Positions 8,854-17,641 of a DNA stretch of 64,000 bases are shown here, piece after piece. Source of the stretch: an uncultured Thiohalocapsa sp. GTDB lineage: Bacteria > Pseudomonadota > Gammaproteobacteria > Chromatiales > Chromatiaceae. The notes beneath the pieces are model-generated. The model was given only the letters and a program-made list of their open reading frames with translations. It was not told the origin of the DNA and ran no database searches. The stretch covers positions 1 through 64,000 of the forward strand of contig NZ_CAJXYK010000015.1 in assembly GCF_913063425.1 (NCBI RefSeq), written 5' to 3'. The stretch's first letter is position 1; each line of letters begins with the position of its first letter. The translations under genes were made by a program, and so were the position numbers.

Positions 8854-9810
8854 TCATGGGATTGCGACGAGGTTCAGCAACCGATTCACGAACTCGTCCG
8901 TGGTGATGCCCTCGGCTTCGGCCTCGAAGGTGAGCAGCAGGCGGTGGCGCAGGATCTCGGGCGCCACCATCTGGATGTGGTGCGGGGCGACGAACTCGTC
9001 ACCGTCGAGCCAGGCGCGGGCACGGGCACAGCGGGCCAGTGCGATACTGGCCCGCGGCGAGGCGCCGAAGCGGCACCAACGGGCCAGGTCGGCGTCGTAG
9101 AGCTTCGGATGGCGGGTGGCCTGCACCAGGTCGACGATGTAGCTGTGCAGCTTCGGGTCCAGGTACAGCTCGGCCACGTCCCGGCGCATCTGAAACAGCT
9201 GCTCCTGGCTCAGCGGCGCCGCGGGCTCGGGCGCCGGTGCCGTCTGCTGGCGGCTGTCCAGCGCCAGGATCTCGAGCTCCTCCTCGCGCGTGGGATAGGT
9301 CACCACCGCCTGCATCAGAAAGCGGTCCAGCTGCGCCTCCGGCAGGTGGTAGGTGCCCTCCTGCTCCACCGGGTTTTGGGTGGCGAGCACCATGAAGAGC
9401 TTGGGCAGCGGATAGGTGCGCTGGCCGACGGTGATCTGGTGCTCGGCCATGGCCTCCAGCAGCGCCGACTGCACCTTGGCGGGCGCGCGGTTCACCTCGT
9501 CCGCCAGCAGCACGTTGTGAAAGAGCGGGCCCGGGCGGAACTCGAACTCGCCCTGCTCGTGGCGGTAGATATCGGTGCCGATGAGGTCCGACGGCAGCAG
9601 GTCCGGCGTGAACTGGATGCGGTGGAAGTCGCCCTCGATGGCCTCGGCCAGCGCCTTCACCGCCGTGGTCTTGGCGAGCCCGGGCATGCCCTCCACCAGC
9701 AGGTGGCCGTCGCTCAGCAGGCATACGAGCATGCTGTCGATGAATTGATGCTGGCCGATGATGCGTGCCGCGATGTGCTCGCGCACAGGGTTCAGGTCTG
9801 CCGGGGTCAT
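8854..9810 (-). CDS. moxR: MoxR-family AAA+ ATPase
   Basis: 318 residues, typical for MoxR. Walker A is GMPGLAKTTAVK at about 41-52, Walker B is VLLADEVNRAP at about 100-110, and the sensor region is MVLATQNPVEQEGTYHLPEAQLDRF. A C-terminal lid contains RFGASPRA. MoxR ATPases act as chaperones that load or activate VWA-domain proteins, matching the downstream BatA and BatB. It is the first gene of a minus-strand operon of seven genes with short gaps or overlaps. The region just upstream has strong palindromes that may control the operon. No good Shine-Dalgarno is visible before ATG 9810. Confidence 0.92.
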   Translation of the reverse strand: MTPADLNPVREHIAARIIGQHQFIDSMLVCLLSDGHLLVEGMPGLAKTTAVKALAEAIEGDFHRIQFTPDLLPSDLIGTDIYRHEQGEFEFRPGPLFHNVLLADEVNRAPAKVQSALLEAMAEHQITVGQRTYPLPKLFMVLATQNPVEQEGTYHLPEAQLDRFLMQAVVTYPTREEELEILALDSRQQTAPAPEPAAPLSQEQLFQMRRDVAELYLDPKLHSYIVDLVQATRHPKLYDADLARWCRFGASPRASIALARCARARAWLDGDEFVAPHHIQMVAPEILRHRLLLTFEAEAEGITTDEFVNRLLNLVAIP

Positions 9811-9892
9811 GCTGGATACTGCTCGCTGGTTCTGGTTTGGGTCTGCAAATAATGAGCATTCCCAAGACCGCTAATGCTGCGGCTTTTGGCGG

Positions 9893-9933
9893 ATCGGCGC
9901 AAGCCGATTGCGGCTTATGCCATGTGGCATAAG
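9893..9933. promoter_or_regulatory. Palindromes upstream of the moxR operon
   Basis: Two inverted repeats lie 80-125 bases upstream of the moxR start. The first, ATCGGC-GCAA-GCCGAT (9893-9908), could form a six-pair hairpin with a GNRA-type loop. The second, CTTATGCCATGTGGCATAAG (9914-9933), has perfect 9-bp arms around a 2-bp centre, as expected for a dimeric regulator's operator. The rest of the 348-bp gap between moxR and the soxZ relic (9811-10158) shows no gene. Which regulator would bind is unknown. Confidence 0.45.
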
Positions 9934-10158
9934 GGTTTCGCCAATATTTGAATATGCTGATGCGCCCGCGCCGGCCGGGGAGCCGCTCGATTCGGCGCTC
10001 GGGTGGGTCCCGGGCCTGCGGGCAGGCGCGGGGCGGGGTCGCCGGGCGTGCGATCCCATGACACCGGCAGGGAGGGGCTCGGGCCGGACGCCGGGCGTGT
10101 GGGGCGGATGCTGCCGCCCCATCGGCGCCGGCGCGGGTTGGGAAGCGCCGGTGCGGGC

Positions 10159-10374
10159 TCAGACGACGGTGGTGCTGAGCTCGCCGGTGTCGCCGCGGTT
10201 GTCGTGCCAGCGCAGGGTCACCCGGTCGCCGGCGGCGCCTGACGCAATTTGGAAGGCGACATAGGGGTTCGCGGAGACGCCCCAGCCCCAGTCCATGCCG
10301 AGCACCGGCGCGCCGTTGTGCTCGCACACAGGGCCTGGATGTAGTGGCGCGGAATCGGCTCGTCGTCGTTGCAT
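10159..10374 (-). pseudogene. soxZ: soxZ-like relic, 5'-truncated and frameshifted
   Basis: SoxZ is the small partner of SoxY in the periplasmic carrier that holds sulfur intermediates during thiosulfate oxidation. The C-terminal half of SoxZ is recognisable here: CEHNGAPVLGMDWGWG, then SANPYVAFQI, then GDRVTLRWHDNRGDTGELS to the stop at 10159. The preceding conserved piece DDEPIPRHYIQAL is present but in another frame. The shift falls at about 10325-10332, where the minus strand reads CTGTGTGC; removing one TG would join the two pieces as IQAL-CEHNG. The first 40 or so residues of SoxZ are absent. No soxY or other sox gene is nearby, so this is best read as a dead remnant. Confidence 0.75.
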
Positions 10375-10452
10375 GATGTGCTGGTCTCCTGTGTCAGGGG
10401 GGCTGCCCCGCTGCGTCTGCCCCGTTGCGTCGGGGCAGCAACGGAGCGGGCT

Positions 10453-10788
10453 TCAGCAGCCGTCGTCCTCGTACTCCACCGCGCCGGTGTCGGCATCGCG
10501 CTTGACCTCCCCGCTCTCGTCGGTCTTGCGGGTGCGGATGAACATCATGTTGTCCACGCGCTCGAACTCTTCGTTCAGCGCGCGCTGCACGTCCATGTCC
10601 GTGAGCCCGTCATAGATGTAGATCCGCCCATCGGCCTCCGCGGCGAGCTCGGCTTCGGTGGGCGCGAACAGCCGCCGCAGCTCGATCTCGGACACATCGG
10701 CGGCAGCGGCGGTGCCGATGCAGGTACACAGCCCCATCAGGGCGGCGGACAGGCACAGTTGCGGCTTCGTCGGTATAGGATGGTTCAT
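10453..10788 (-). CDS. Small secreted protein of unknown function
   Basis: 111 residues from ATG 10788, chosen because it has GAGGAA six bases upstream and begins with a signal peptide (LCLSAALMGLCTCIG, cleavage likely near TAAAA-DVSE). The mature part is acidic and ends EYEDDGC. The segment GRIYIYDGLTDMDVQRALNE is the most structured-looking stretch. I do not recognise a family. It lies on the same strand just upstream of the soxZ relic, so the two may once have been cotranscribed. A terminal cysteine together with a second in the signal region could hint at lipidation or a disulfide, but no lipobox is clear. Confidence 0.6.
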   Translation of the reverse strand: MNHPIPTKPQLCLSAALMGLCTCIGTAAAADVSEIELRRLFAPTEAELAAEADGRIYIYDGLTDMDVQRALNEEFERVDNMMFIRTRKTDESGEVKRDADTGAVEYEDDGC

Positions 10789-10946
10789 CGCACGTTCCTC
10801 TCGGGCAGGCACTACGGGTGCTCCGGACGACGTGTCCGAGCTCGGGCTGCTGTCCTTCAGGCTCATCGGGTCGGTTTCGTCTGCGTCCTGCTCGGGCCAG
10901 CGACCTGATTACAGCGTAGCCGCATGCCCGAGTGGATTACTGCGCC

Positions 10947-10971
10947 TTTCTGACGCTCAGCCTGTCAGAAA
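10947..10971. other. Inverted repeat in the 10789-11169 intergenic region
   Basis: TTTCTGAC (10947-10954) and GTCAGAAA (10964-10971) are perfect 8-bp arms around a 9-base loop. The element sits between the divergent starts of the secreted protein (10788) and the nitroreductase-like gene (11170). It could be an operator or a small hairpin. The rest of this 381-bp gap has no gene that I can support. Confidence 0.4.
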
Positions 10972-11169
10972 CGACCGCTGGATGCCGTCAGATTCGGACT
11001 TTGGGGGAGTGACCGATGCTCTGGAGCGGTGCTCCCCGAAGGCGCCGTCCGCAGCGGTTGCACGTGGCTGGGGGCTGGACCGGGCTCGGCCAAAGATCGC
11101 ACACTGCCGGGGCGGGCGACGGCGCCGGCAACGCCATGACAGGGGCATCACCGGACAACGGAGGGCAGC

Positions 11170-12255
11170 ATGGACAATGCGAGTGCCTACGCGGTTGCCG
11201 CGGCCGCGCAGCGGCGGCCGGCGCTGGAGCTTGTGGGGGGCGCCCTCGACCTGCATGAGCTGGTGCGCCTCGCCACCCTTGCCGCATCCAGCCACAACAC
11301 CCAGCCCTGGCTGTTCCGGCTGCGCACGCAGGCCATCGAGGTGCTGCCGGACTTCCGCCGTCGCTGCCCCGCGGTGGACCCGGACGATGCGCACCTGTGG
11401 CGGAGCCTCGGCTGCGCGGCAGAGAACCTCGTGCATGCCGCCGCCGCGCAGGGGCATGCGGCGAGTGTGCAGCTCGCGCAGCAGCCGCAGGGCCTGCGGG
11501 TCGACTTCGAGCCGTCGGCGGCGCTGGGTGCGACAGATCTGTCCGCGGCGCTCGTGCGCCGCCAATGCACGCGGCGGCCCTTCGACGGTCGAGCCATCGC
11601 CCGTGAGCACCGGGCGTTGCTGGCGCAGGCGGGTGCGTGCGGCACGGCGCGCACGCTGCTCCTCGACAGCCCGGCGCTGCGGGACACCGTCATCGACTTC
11701 GTCCGCGCCGGCGACGTCACCCAGCTGACGGACCCGGCCTTTCGCCGTGAGCTCATCCGCTGGCTGCGCTTCACCGACGCGGAGGCCCTGGAGACAGGCG
11801 ACGGGCTCGCCAGCACGCCCGCGGGCCAGCCGTCGCTGCCGCGGTGGCTGGCCCGGCCGCTGCTGCGCTTTCTGTTGACCGGGCGTGGCCAGGCGGAGAC
11901 GGACACCGCGAATATCCGCAGCTCACCGCTGCTCGCTGTCGTCGTGGCGTCGGCGGACAGCCCCGGAGCCTGGGTGGATGCCGGCCGCGCCTATGAGCGT
12001 CTGGCCCTGCAGGCGACGGCGCTCGGCATCCGCACCGCCTTCATCAACCAGCCCATCGAGGTGCCGTCGTTGCGCGCATCACTGCATGGGGCGCTTGGCC
12101 TGCACGGCGAGACCGCGCAGCTGCTGCTGCGCCTGGGCCATGGGCCGGAGGCGCCCTTCAGCCTGCGGCGACCGCTGGAGGACGTGTTGCTGGACCAGCG
12201 GGGGCCTGAGGATCCCGTGTCGCAGACTGTGAGCGCACCGACGCCGCCGGCATGA
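11170..12255 (+). CDS. Acg-type nitroreductase-family protein
   Basis: 361 residues. The N-terminal signature AATLAASSHNTQPWLFRL at about 35-52 is typical of the Acg/nitroreductase superfamily, which binds FMN. Later segments match the fold (QCTRRPFDGRAI, then AYERLALQATALGIRTAFIN near 280-300, and LLLRLGHGPEAPFSLRRPLE at the end). Mycobacterial Acg is an FMN-sequestering member without classical reductase activity, so the biochemical role here is open. The start is supported by GGAGGG four bases upstream. It appears monocistronic. Confidence 0.8.
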   Translation: MDNASAYAVAAAAQRRPALELVGGALDLHELVRLATLAASSHNTQPWLFRLRTQAIEVLPDFRRRCPAVDPDDAHLWRSLGCAAENLVHAAAAQGHAASVQLAQQPQGLRVDFEPSAALGATDLSAALVRRQCTRRPFDGRAIAREHRALLAQAGACGTARTLLLDSPALRDTVIDFVRAGDVTQLTDPAFRRELIRWLRFTDAEALETGDGLASTPAGQPSLPRWLARPLLRFLLTGRGQAETDTANIRSSPLLAVVVASADSPGAWVDAGRAYERLALQATALGIRTAFINQPIEVPSLRASLHGALGLHGETAQLLLRLGHGPEAPFSLRRPLEDVLLDQRGPEDPVSQTVSAPTPPA

Positions 12256-12285
12256 TCGAGCGGTCGCCACCCCCCAACATCGGCG

Positions 12286-13521
12286 TCAGAAGTGGAGCGG
12301 CGCCGCCTCGCCCGCGAGCCAGCGGCGCCAGTCCCGCCGCAGGCCCGGGAGGCCACCGATATAGTCCCGCTCCAGGTAGGCCAGGTGGTCGAAGGGCCGG
12401 CAGCGGTGCGCTGCCAGCTGGTTCAGCAGGCCGGTGACGGTGCGCTGGCGGGCGGGCTCCTGCAACAGGAAATGCACCAGGGACCAGGCGTAGGGGTAGG
12501 CGAGGTCGTTGCCCCAGCCGTTCCAGTCGGCGCGGTTGCTCGTGAGGAAAGTTTGCAGCGCCGGCAGGCGGTCGGCGCGCTCCAGCCGCCGCAGCCGGGC
12601 GATCCTGCGCGCTGGGGCGTCGGCGATGGCGAAGCTCTGCTGGAAGCGCATGCGCTCCACCACCTCGGCGAGGCCCTCGTTCAGCCACAGTGGCGTGCGC
12701 CCCAGCCAGTTGCCCAGCGCCAGGTGTGCGATCTCGTGGCGGGCCACGGCGCGGGTGCGGGCATCGCCCATCCAGCGCACCACGGCGAGGTTGTCCTTGT
12801 GCGTGTAGAAGCCGCTGGTGGTGTCGAGTCCGGTGGCACTGGCGAGCCGCGCGAAGCGGGGCTGGCCGTGGACGATGCGCAGACGCAGGTGCACCGGCTG
12901 CACGCCGCGCAGGCCGAGGTCGTCGGCCAGGAAGTGGAAGACGCCGTCCAGGTCGATCTCCAACTGGTGCTGGAAGCCGAGCGGGGGCGTGAGGCCATCG
13001 AAATCGTACTCCGCGGAGAAGCGGCCGACGCCTGTGTCCCCCGCCAGTGCCAGCTTCTGGGTCTCGGCAGCTGCGGGGGCACGGTCGGAGAACACCACCC
13101 GGCCGTCCGCATCGACATAGCGGTGCACCTTGGTGGGCGCGCCCGCACGAGTCGGGTTGCGCGCCGTGCCCACGGCACAGGGGTCGCCGCCGTGGCCGAT
13201 GCTGCCGCGCGTCCCAGCCCGCGGCGACGGGCTTGTGGCCGGGCTTGTGGCCAACTTGGGCGCCGAGGTGGGGGCCGAGCTGGGCGACCCATCCCCACGC
13301 TGCCGGATGGCCACATAGCGCTGCACCGGCGGCAGGGGCTCCAGCAGCTCGATCTGGAAACCGGGCCCCACCAGTGTGAGCCCCGTGAGGGCCGCCTGCT
13401 CCAGGGAGTCGGCGACACCGAAGGCCACCAGCAGGCGGCGGCGCTGATCGTCGGTGGAGAGCTGCCAGGCGACGATGACCACCAGCAGCACCAGGGCTGT
13501 GATCCGCAGCAGGGCCGGCAT
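12286..13521 (-). CDS. Anchored peptidase MA-like (DUF1570-type) protein with a DUF4124-like segment
   Basis: 411 residues from ATG 13521 (MPALLRITALVLLVVIVAW), with GAGGAG upstream. An N-terminal helix or signal is followed by a Ser/Pro/Ala linker with short repeats, then KVHRYVDADGRVVFSDRAP at about 131-149, which resembles DUF4124. The metallopeptidase-like domain contains HEIAH at 262-266 and NEGLAE about 15-20 residues later, the zinc-ligand arrangement of gluzincins. It is probably an envelope-located zinc hydrolase, with substrate unknown. The product ends 31 bases from the stop of the convergent nitroreductase-like gene. Confidence 0.75.
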   Translation of the reverse strand: MPALLRITALVLLVVIVAWQLSTDDQRRRLLVAFGVADSLEQAALTGLTLVGPGFQIELLEPLPPVQRYVAIRQRGDGSPSSAPTSAPKLATSPATSPSPRAGTRGSIGHGGDPCAVGTARNPTRAGAPTKVHRYVDADGRVVFSDRAPAAAETQKLALAGDTGVGRFSAEYDFDGLTPPLGFQHQLEIDLDGVFHFLADDLGLRGVQPVHLRLRIVHGQPRFARLASATGLDTTSGFYTHKDNLAVVRWMGDARTRAVARHEIAHLALGNWLGRTPLWLNEGLAEVVERMRFQQSFAIADAPARRIARLRRLERADRLPALQTFLTSNRADWNGWGNDLAYPYAWSLVHFLLQEPARQRTVTGLLNQLAAHRCRPFDHLAYLERDYIGGLPGLRRDWRRWLAGEAAPLHF

Positions 13522-13718
13522 GGTCGGGTCGCTCCTCGGGTGGCTTGTCGGTGCTCCCGGCCGGATCATCGGCGCCGGGAAGCCGGGCGTCAACGGCTTG
13601 TGCTCCAGACTGCGGACGCCGTCAGGGTGTCGGCGCGGCGTCGCCTGCCCGGGGCTTTTGGGGTAGGCTCGCGTGGGTGCACATGACGAAAAAATGACAG
13701 CACTGGAGGAGGGCAGGC

Positions 13719-13994
13719 TTGTACATCAAACGGCACCGAGGGCATACCTATCTCTACCAGGTGGACTACGGGGAAGAGGCGTCCGTGGCACGCATCATCG
13801 TGCGCAGCGACACCGCCAGTACCGAGGGACTCTTCCTGGTCAAGCAGGACGGCTCGCTGGAGCCCGCCGATGACCGACCGGGCTTCGGCAGCAACGCCCT
13901 GCGCCACGACGGTATGTGGCCGAGCCCGCCCCGGGAGGCAATCCGGGATGCCGTTGTGATTGCCCGTCAGAAGGCGCATACCGCCGACTATTGA
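13719..13994 (+). CDS. Small conserved-looking protein, TTG start
   Basis: 91 residues beginning MYIKRHRGHTYLYQVDYGEE. The TTG start is favoured by GGAGGA 8-9 bases upstream and by the absence of an ATG near the N-terminus. The product is soluble and mixed alpha/beta in appearance (SVARIIVRSDTASTEGLFLV), with no signal or helix. I do not recognise it. It is followed 103 bases later by the coiled-coil gene. Confidence 0.55.
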   Translation: MYIKRHRGHTYLYQVDYGEEASVARIIVRSDTASTEGLFLVKQDGSLEPADDRPGFGSNALRHDGMWPSPPREAIRDAVVIARQKAHTADY

Positions 13995-14097
13995 GCGCCC
14001 GGCGCCTGATCCGCAGCTCGGCCAAGGGTATTCACCCGTTGCGCAGGCCGCAGGCTCGCCGCATGCTGCGCGGCGTCCAACCGCGGAGTCACCGACC

Positions 14098-14382
14098 ATG
14101 AACAGCAACAACCCCATGGGCGGCGCCATCGAAGCCGCCGACGACATCCAGGAGACCATCCTCCGGCTCTCCGACGACATCGGCAAGATGGCCGACCGCA
14201 TCGGCAAGATGGCGGACCGCATCGGCGACATGGCCGACCGCATTCTCGAGACCCAGCGCATCCAGAGCGAGAATCTGCGCGTGTTCCAGGACAACAGCCT
14301 GGAGATGGCGCGGGTGCTGAACGAGCAGCTGAAGAGCAATCAGGCGCTGATGGCGAAGGTGGTGGAGAAGCTGGGGGACTGA
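14098..14382 (+). CDS. Small coiled-coil protein with MADRIGx repeats
   Basis: 94 residues from ATG 14098 (GGAG about 9 bases upstream). Three consecutive seven-residue units of the form DxIGKMADRIG at about residues 24-48, followed by ILETQRIQSENLRVFQDNSL, give a long amphipathic coiled coil with hydrophobic a/d positions. It has no signal peptide or membrane segment. It may be a phasin-like or scaffolding protein, but that is only a guess from composition. The 21-bp DNA repeat behind the units (IGKMADR) is visible at about 14169-14250. Confidence 0.65.
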   Translation: MNSNNPMGGAIEAADDIQETILRLSDDIGKMADRIGKMADRIGDMADRILETQRIQSENLRVFQDNSLEMARVLNEQLKSNQALMAKVVEKLGD

Positions 14383-14399
14383 TGGGGCTCGTGCCATCC

Positions 14400-14609
14400 C
14401 TGACCCGATCGGTTGCGATCCAGGTATCCGCAACGCGCATCACCAGGTAGCCCGGCGTGTGCGCTGGCGGGTATCGGCGCACGTCCGCGAAGTCCAGGTC
14501 GCGGGTGACCAAGGCCCCTCCTTACCGTCCGGGCACAGCTGTCGATATGCTGGTCCGGCGCGTTGCGGAGACCGCCATCGCCGACATGCAGGGCGTCATG
14601 GCTTTGGTC
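14400..14609 (-). pseudogene. Relic of a DUF5615 (PIN-like) toxin, frameshifted
   Basis: Two adjacent frames on the minus strand hold consecutive pieces of a DUF5615 protein, a PIN-like family often found as a toxin next to a small antitoxin. Frame one (14609 to about 14520) reads DQSHDALHVGDGGLRNAPDQ. Frame two (about 14515 to 14400) reads ALVTRDLDFADVRRYPPA, then HTPGYLVMRV. The junction lies in ACGGTAAGGAGGGGCC, where small insertions relative to a plausible parent sequence disrupt the frame. The N-terminal strand with the first catalytic Asp (LVDxNLP) is not visible. No antitoxin gene is evident nearby. Nothing else is seen in 14383-14776. Confidence 0.68.
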
Positions 14610-14776
14610 CAGCAACAGATCCTGTGCTGGGCAAGTCAGCGGCTCGATGGTGGTCGGGCAAAACGCGGTGTGGCCGCGCGGCGCGGTGGGAGGCAGGATG
14701 CGCGGCACTGGTTGGCGTGTCCCTGTGGCGTTAAAATTGCCGGTTATCTCAAGGCTTTGGCTCCCAGGCAACGACC

Positions 14777-16357
14777 ATGTCCCAGCTCCACGACCAGGTC
14801 GCGCGACGGCGCACCTTCGCGATCATCTCCCACCCGGACGCGGGCAAGACGACGCTGACGGAGAAGCTGTTGCTGTTCGGCGGCGCCATCCAGATGGCGG
14901 GCACCGTCAAGGGCCGCAAGGCGGCGCGGCATGCGACCTCGGACTGGATGGAGCTGGAGAAGCAGCGCGGCATCTCCGTGACCTCATCCGTCATGCAGTT
15001 TCCCTACGGCGAGTCCATCGTCAACCTGCTGGACACGCCGGGCCACGCGGATTTCTCCGAAGACACCTACCGCACGCTCACCGCGGTGGACTCGGCGCTG
15101 ATGGTCATCGACGCCGCCAAGGGCGTCGAGGAGCGGACCATCAAGCTGATGGAAGTCTGCCGGCTGCGCACCACGCCCATCCTCACCTTCGTCAACAAGC
15201 TGGACCGAGAGGGGCGCGAGGCCATCGAGATCCTGGACGAGATCGAACAGGTTCTGAAAATCCAGTGCGCGCCGGTGACCTGGCCCATCGGCATGGGCAA
15301 GCGCTTCAAGGGCGTCTACGACTTGCGCCACGACTGCACGCATCTGTTCAGCGCCACCCATGGCGGGAGGATCCAGACCGGCGAGGTGATCCAGGGGCTC
15401 GACAACCCACGCATGGACGAGCTGCTGGGGGATCAGGCCGCCGAGCTGCGCGAGGAGCTGGAGCTGGTGCAGGGTGCGAGCCATCCGCTGGACCTGGATG
15501 CCTATCGCAAGGGCCTGCAAACACCCGTGTTCTTCGGCTCCGCCATCAACAACTTCGGCGTCAGGGAGCTGCTGGATGCCTTCGTCGAGTACGCTCCGCC
15601 GCCGCGGGCGCGGGAGGCAGGCCCCCGCAGCGTCGATCCGGAAGAAGGCAAGTTCTCGGGCTTCGTCTTCAAGATCCAGGCTAACATGGACCCGGCGCAC
15701 CGCGATCGCGTCGCCTTTCTGCGCGTGTGCTCCGGCAGCTACAAACAGGGCATGAAGATGCGCCATGCGCGTACGGCCAAGACCGTTCAGGTGGCCAACG
15801 CCATCACCTTCCAGGCGGACGAGCGCAAGCGCGTGGACGAGGCCTGGCCCGGCGACATCATCGGCCTGCACAACCACGGCACCATCCAGATCGGCGACAC
15901 CTTCACCGAGGGCGAGGAGCTCAAGTACGGCGGCATCCCGTACTTCGCCCCGGAGCTGTTTCGGCGCGTGGTGCTGAAGGACCCGCTCAAGACCAAGGCG
16001 CTGCAGAAGGGCGTGCTCCAGCTCTGCGAGGAGGGCGCCACCCAGGTGTTCCGCCCGCTCAAGAACAACGACATGATCCTGGGCGCCGTCGGCGTGCTTC
16101 AGTTCGACGTGGCCGCCTACCGCCTCAAGGACGAGTACGGCGTGGAGGCCGTGGTGGAGCCCGTGTCCGTGCAGACCGCCCGCTGGGTCAACTGCGACGA
16201 CCCCAAGCTGCTGGAGCAGTTCAAGACCAAGGCCCACGACAACCTGGCCCTGGACGGTGACGACCAGCTGGTCTACCTGGCGCCGACGCGGGTGAATCTT
16301 CAGCTCACCGAGGAGCGGTGGCCGGAGATCCGGTTCTCGGCGACGCGGGAGCTGTAA
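14777..16357 (+). CDS. prfC: Peptide chain release factor 3
   Basis: 526 residues, the usual RF3 length. RF3 is the GTPase that recycles RF1 and RF2 from the ribosome after peptide release. The G1 motif [15 protein letters not shown] is at about 18-32, G3 is DTPGHADF, G4 is NKLDREG, and the RF3-specific stretch [19 protein letters not shown] is intact, as are domains II and III to the C-terminus. ATG 14777 gives the standard N-terminus ([20 protein letters not shown]); the Shine-Dalgarno is weak. It appears monocistronic, followed by heptanucleotide arrays. Confidence 0.97.
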   Translation: MSQLHDQVARRRTFAIISHPDAGKTTLTEKLLLFGGAIQMAGTVKGRKAARHATSDWMELEKQRGISVTSSVMQFPYGESIVNLLDTPGHADFSEDTYRTLTAVDSALMVIDAAKGVEERTIKLMEVCRLRTTPILTFVNKLDREGREAIEILDEIEQVLKIQCAPVTWPIGMGKRFKGVYDLRHDCTHLFSATHGGRIQTGEVIQGLDNPRMDELLGDQAAELREELELVQGASHPLDLDAYRKGLQTPVFFGSAINNFGVRELLDAFVEYAPPPRAREAGPRSVDPEEGKFSGFVFKIQANMDPAHRDRVAFLRVCSGSYKQGMKMRHARTAKTVQVANAITFQADERKRVDEAWPGDIIGLHNHGTIQIGDTFTEGEELKYGGIPYFAPELFRRVVLKDPLKTKALQKGVLQLCEEGATQVFRPLKNNDMILGAVGVLQFDVAAYRLKDEYGVEAVVEPVSVQTARWVNCDDPKLLEQFKTKAHDNLALDGDDQLVYLAPTRVNLQLTEERWPEIRFSATREL

Positions 16358-16363
16358 GGCGGG

Positions 16364-16505
16364 AAGTACGGAGTACGTAATACGAAGTACGAGGCGTGGC
16401 CTCGTCTTCGTGGGTCGTCCGGCAGCGCTCGCACCCGTGAGCCTACCCCGTACCCCGTACCCCGTACCCGTACCCCGTACCCCGTACCCCGTACCCCGTG
16501 CCCGT
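16364..16505. repeat. Two facing heptanucleotide arrays
   Basis: Directly after prfC are four imperfect units of RAGTACG/TAATACG (16364-16391). About 50 bases later comes a longer array of TACCCCG (16444-16505, some eight units, one of them 6 bp and the last TGCCCG). The second array read on the other strand is CGGGGTA, similar to the first, so the two are roughly inverted and could pair. The spacer ends 23 bases before the next ATG. Confidence 0.8.
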
Positions 16506-16528
16506 AATGACTCCGTACCTACGAGCCC

Positions 16529-17572
16529 ATGCCTGCCACCCTCGACCTGATCGTCCCGGGGCTTCTGGGCCCGGTGCCGCCGACACCGGACCCGCTGGAG
16601 ACGCCCACGCTGGATCTGCTGCTCGATCAGGCCGATGAGACGCCGGACGCCGCCGCGGCGGACCTGGCGTCGGTGCTCCTGGCCCGGTTCGGTGCCGAGG
16701 CCAGCGCACCCTACGCATTGGCCGCGGATGACCCGGACTGGGACCGCCAGGGCTGGTGGCTGCACGCGGACCCGGTGCATCTGCGCCCGGACCGTGACCT
16801 GCTCAGGCTCTTCGACGCCCGGCACCTGGGCATCAGCCAGGCCGAGGCGGATGGGCTGGTGGCCGAGCTGAACGCCCACTTCGCGGACGACGGCCTGCGC
16901 GTGCATGCGCCGGCGGCGGACCGCTGGTATCTGCGCTGTGGGACGCCGCCGGCCATGAGTACGACGCCGCTCGCGCAGGTGACCGGCCAGCACATCGACC
17001 CCTACCTGCCGACGGGTGCCGATGCCTCGCGCTGGGGGGCGCTGATGAGCGAGGCGCAGATGCTGCTCTTCCAGAGCCCGGTGAATCAGGCGCGCGAGGC
17101 CGCCGGCCGGCCCGCGGTGAACGGTCTCTGGTGCTGGGGCGGCGGGCGCTGGCGGGTGCCCTCCACGCCGCCGGATCTCGCCGTGGGCTCGACACCGCTG
17201 CTGCGCGGGCTCGCGGCGGCGGGCGACGCAGCGCACCGCCCGCAGCCGGGGGCCGATGTCGGGACGCTGCTGTCCGGCGCCGATGGGCGTCTGCTGGTGG
17301 TGTGGGATGCACTGGAGGAGGCGCTCGCAGACCGGGACGTCGCCGCCTGGGCCGGTGCCGTCGAGCGCCTGGAGCAGTGGCTCGCACCGCTGCCGGCGGC
17401 ACTGCGCCGCGGCGCCTGCGGTGAGCTGCGCCTCCACGCCTGTGACGGACACGAGCGCGTGGTTCGGGGCGATGACCTCGGCTGGCGGCTCCGTGCGCCG
17501 CGCTGGCTGCCGGGCGCTCGCCGGCGGACCCTGATGGCGCTTGCGGCGCCCCCGGGGCCTGAGCGGTTGTGA
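16529..17572 (+). CDS. RpfE-type protein (COG4255-like), function unknown
   Basis: 347 residues. Conserved stretches such as GWWLHADPVHLRPDRDLLRL, DRWYLRC, GQHIDPYLP, EAQMLLFQSPVN and NGLWCWGGG match the family often annotated as RpfE-type regulator or, misleadingly, phosphoglycerate mutase. In Xanthomonas, rpfE lies in a cluster that affects extracellular enzymes and polysaccharide; no enzymatic activity is established. There is no signal peptide or membrane segment. It begins just after the TACCCCG array with a weak ribosome-binding site. Confidence 0.75.
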   Translation: MPATLDLIVPGLLGPVPPTPDPLETPTLDLLLDQADETPDAAAADLASVLLARFGAEASAPYALAADDPDWDRQGWWLHADPVHLRPDRDLLRLFDARHLGISQAEADGLVAELNAHFADDGLRVHAPAADRWYLRCGTPPAMSTTPLAQVTGQHIDPYLPTGADASRWGALMSEAQMLLFQSPVNQAREAAGRPAVNGLWCWGGGRWRVPSTPPDLAVGSTPLLRGLAAAGDAAHRPQPGADVGTLLSGADGRLLVVWDALEEALADRDVAAWAGAVERLEQWLAPLPAALRRGACGELRLHACDGHERVVRGDDLGWRLRAPRWLPGARRRTLMALAAPPGPERL

Positions 17573-17641
17573 AGAAACCCACCGACTCGGCAGGCATCAA
17601 CCAGGGACCTGTGCTCGGGGTCCTGTCGACCGCGTTTGGCC

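Noticed and set aside
10218-10496. Separate gene reading MPTPARWSTRT upstream of the soxZ pieces
   Set aside because: Only the DDEPIPRHYIQAL segment has homology; the rest overlaps the secreted-protein gene and has random composition.
16444-16505. CRISPR array
   Set aside because: The units are 7 bp and contiguous with no unique spacers, and no cas genes are near.
14984-17452. 822-codon open frame on the minus strand
   Set aside because: Antisense to prfC and the RpfE-type gene, and crosses the heptamer array (its product contains Gly/Tyr repeats from GTACGGG). No domain is recognisable.
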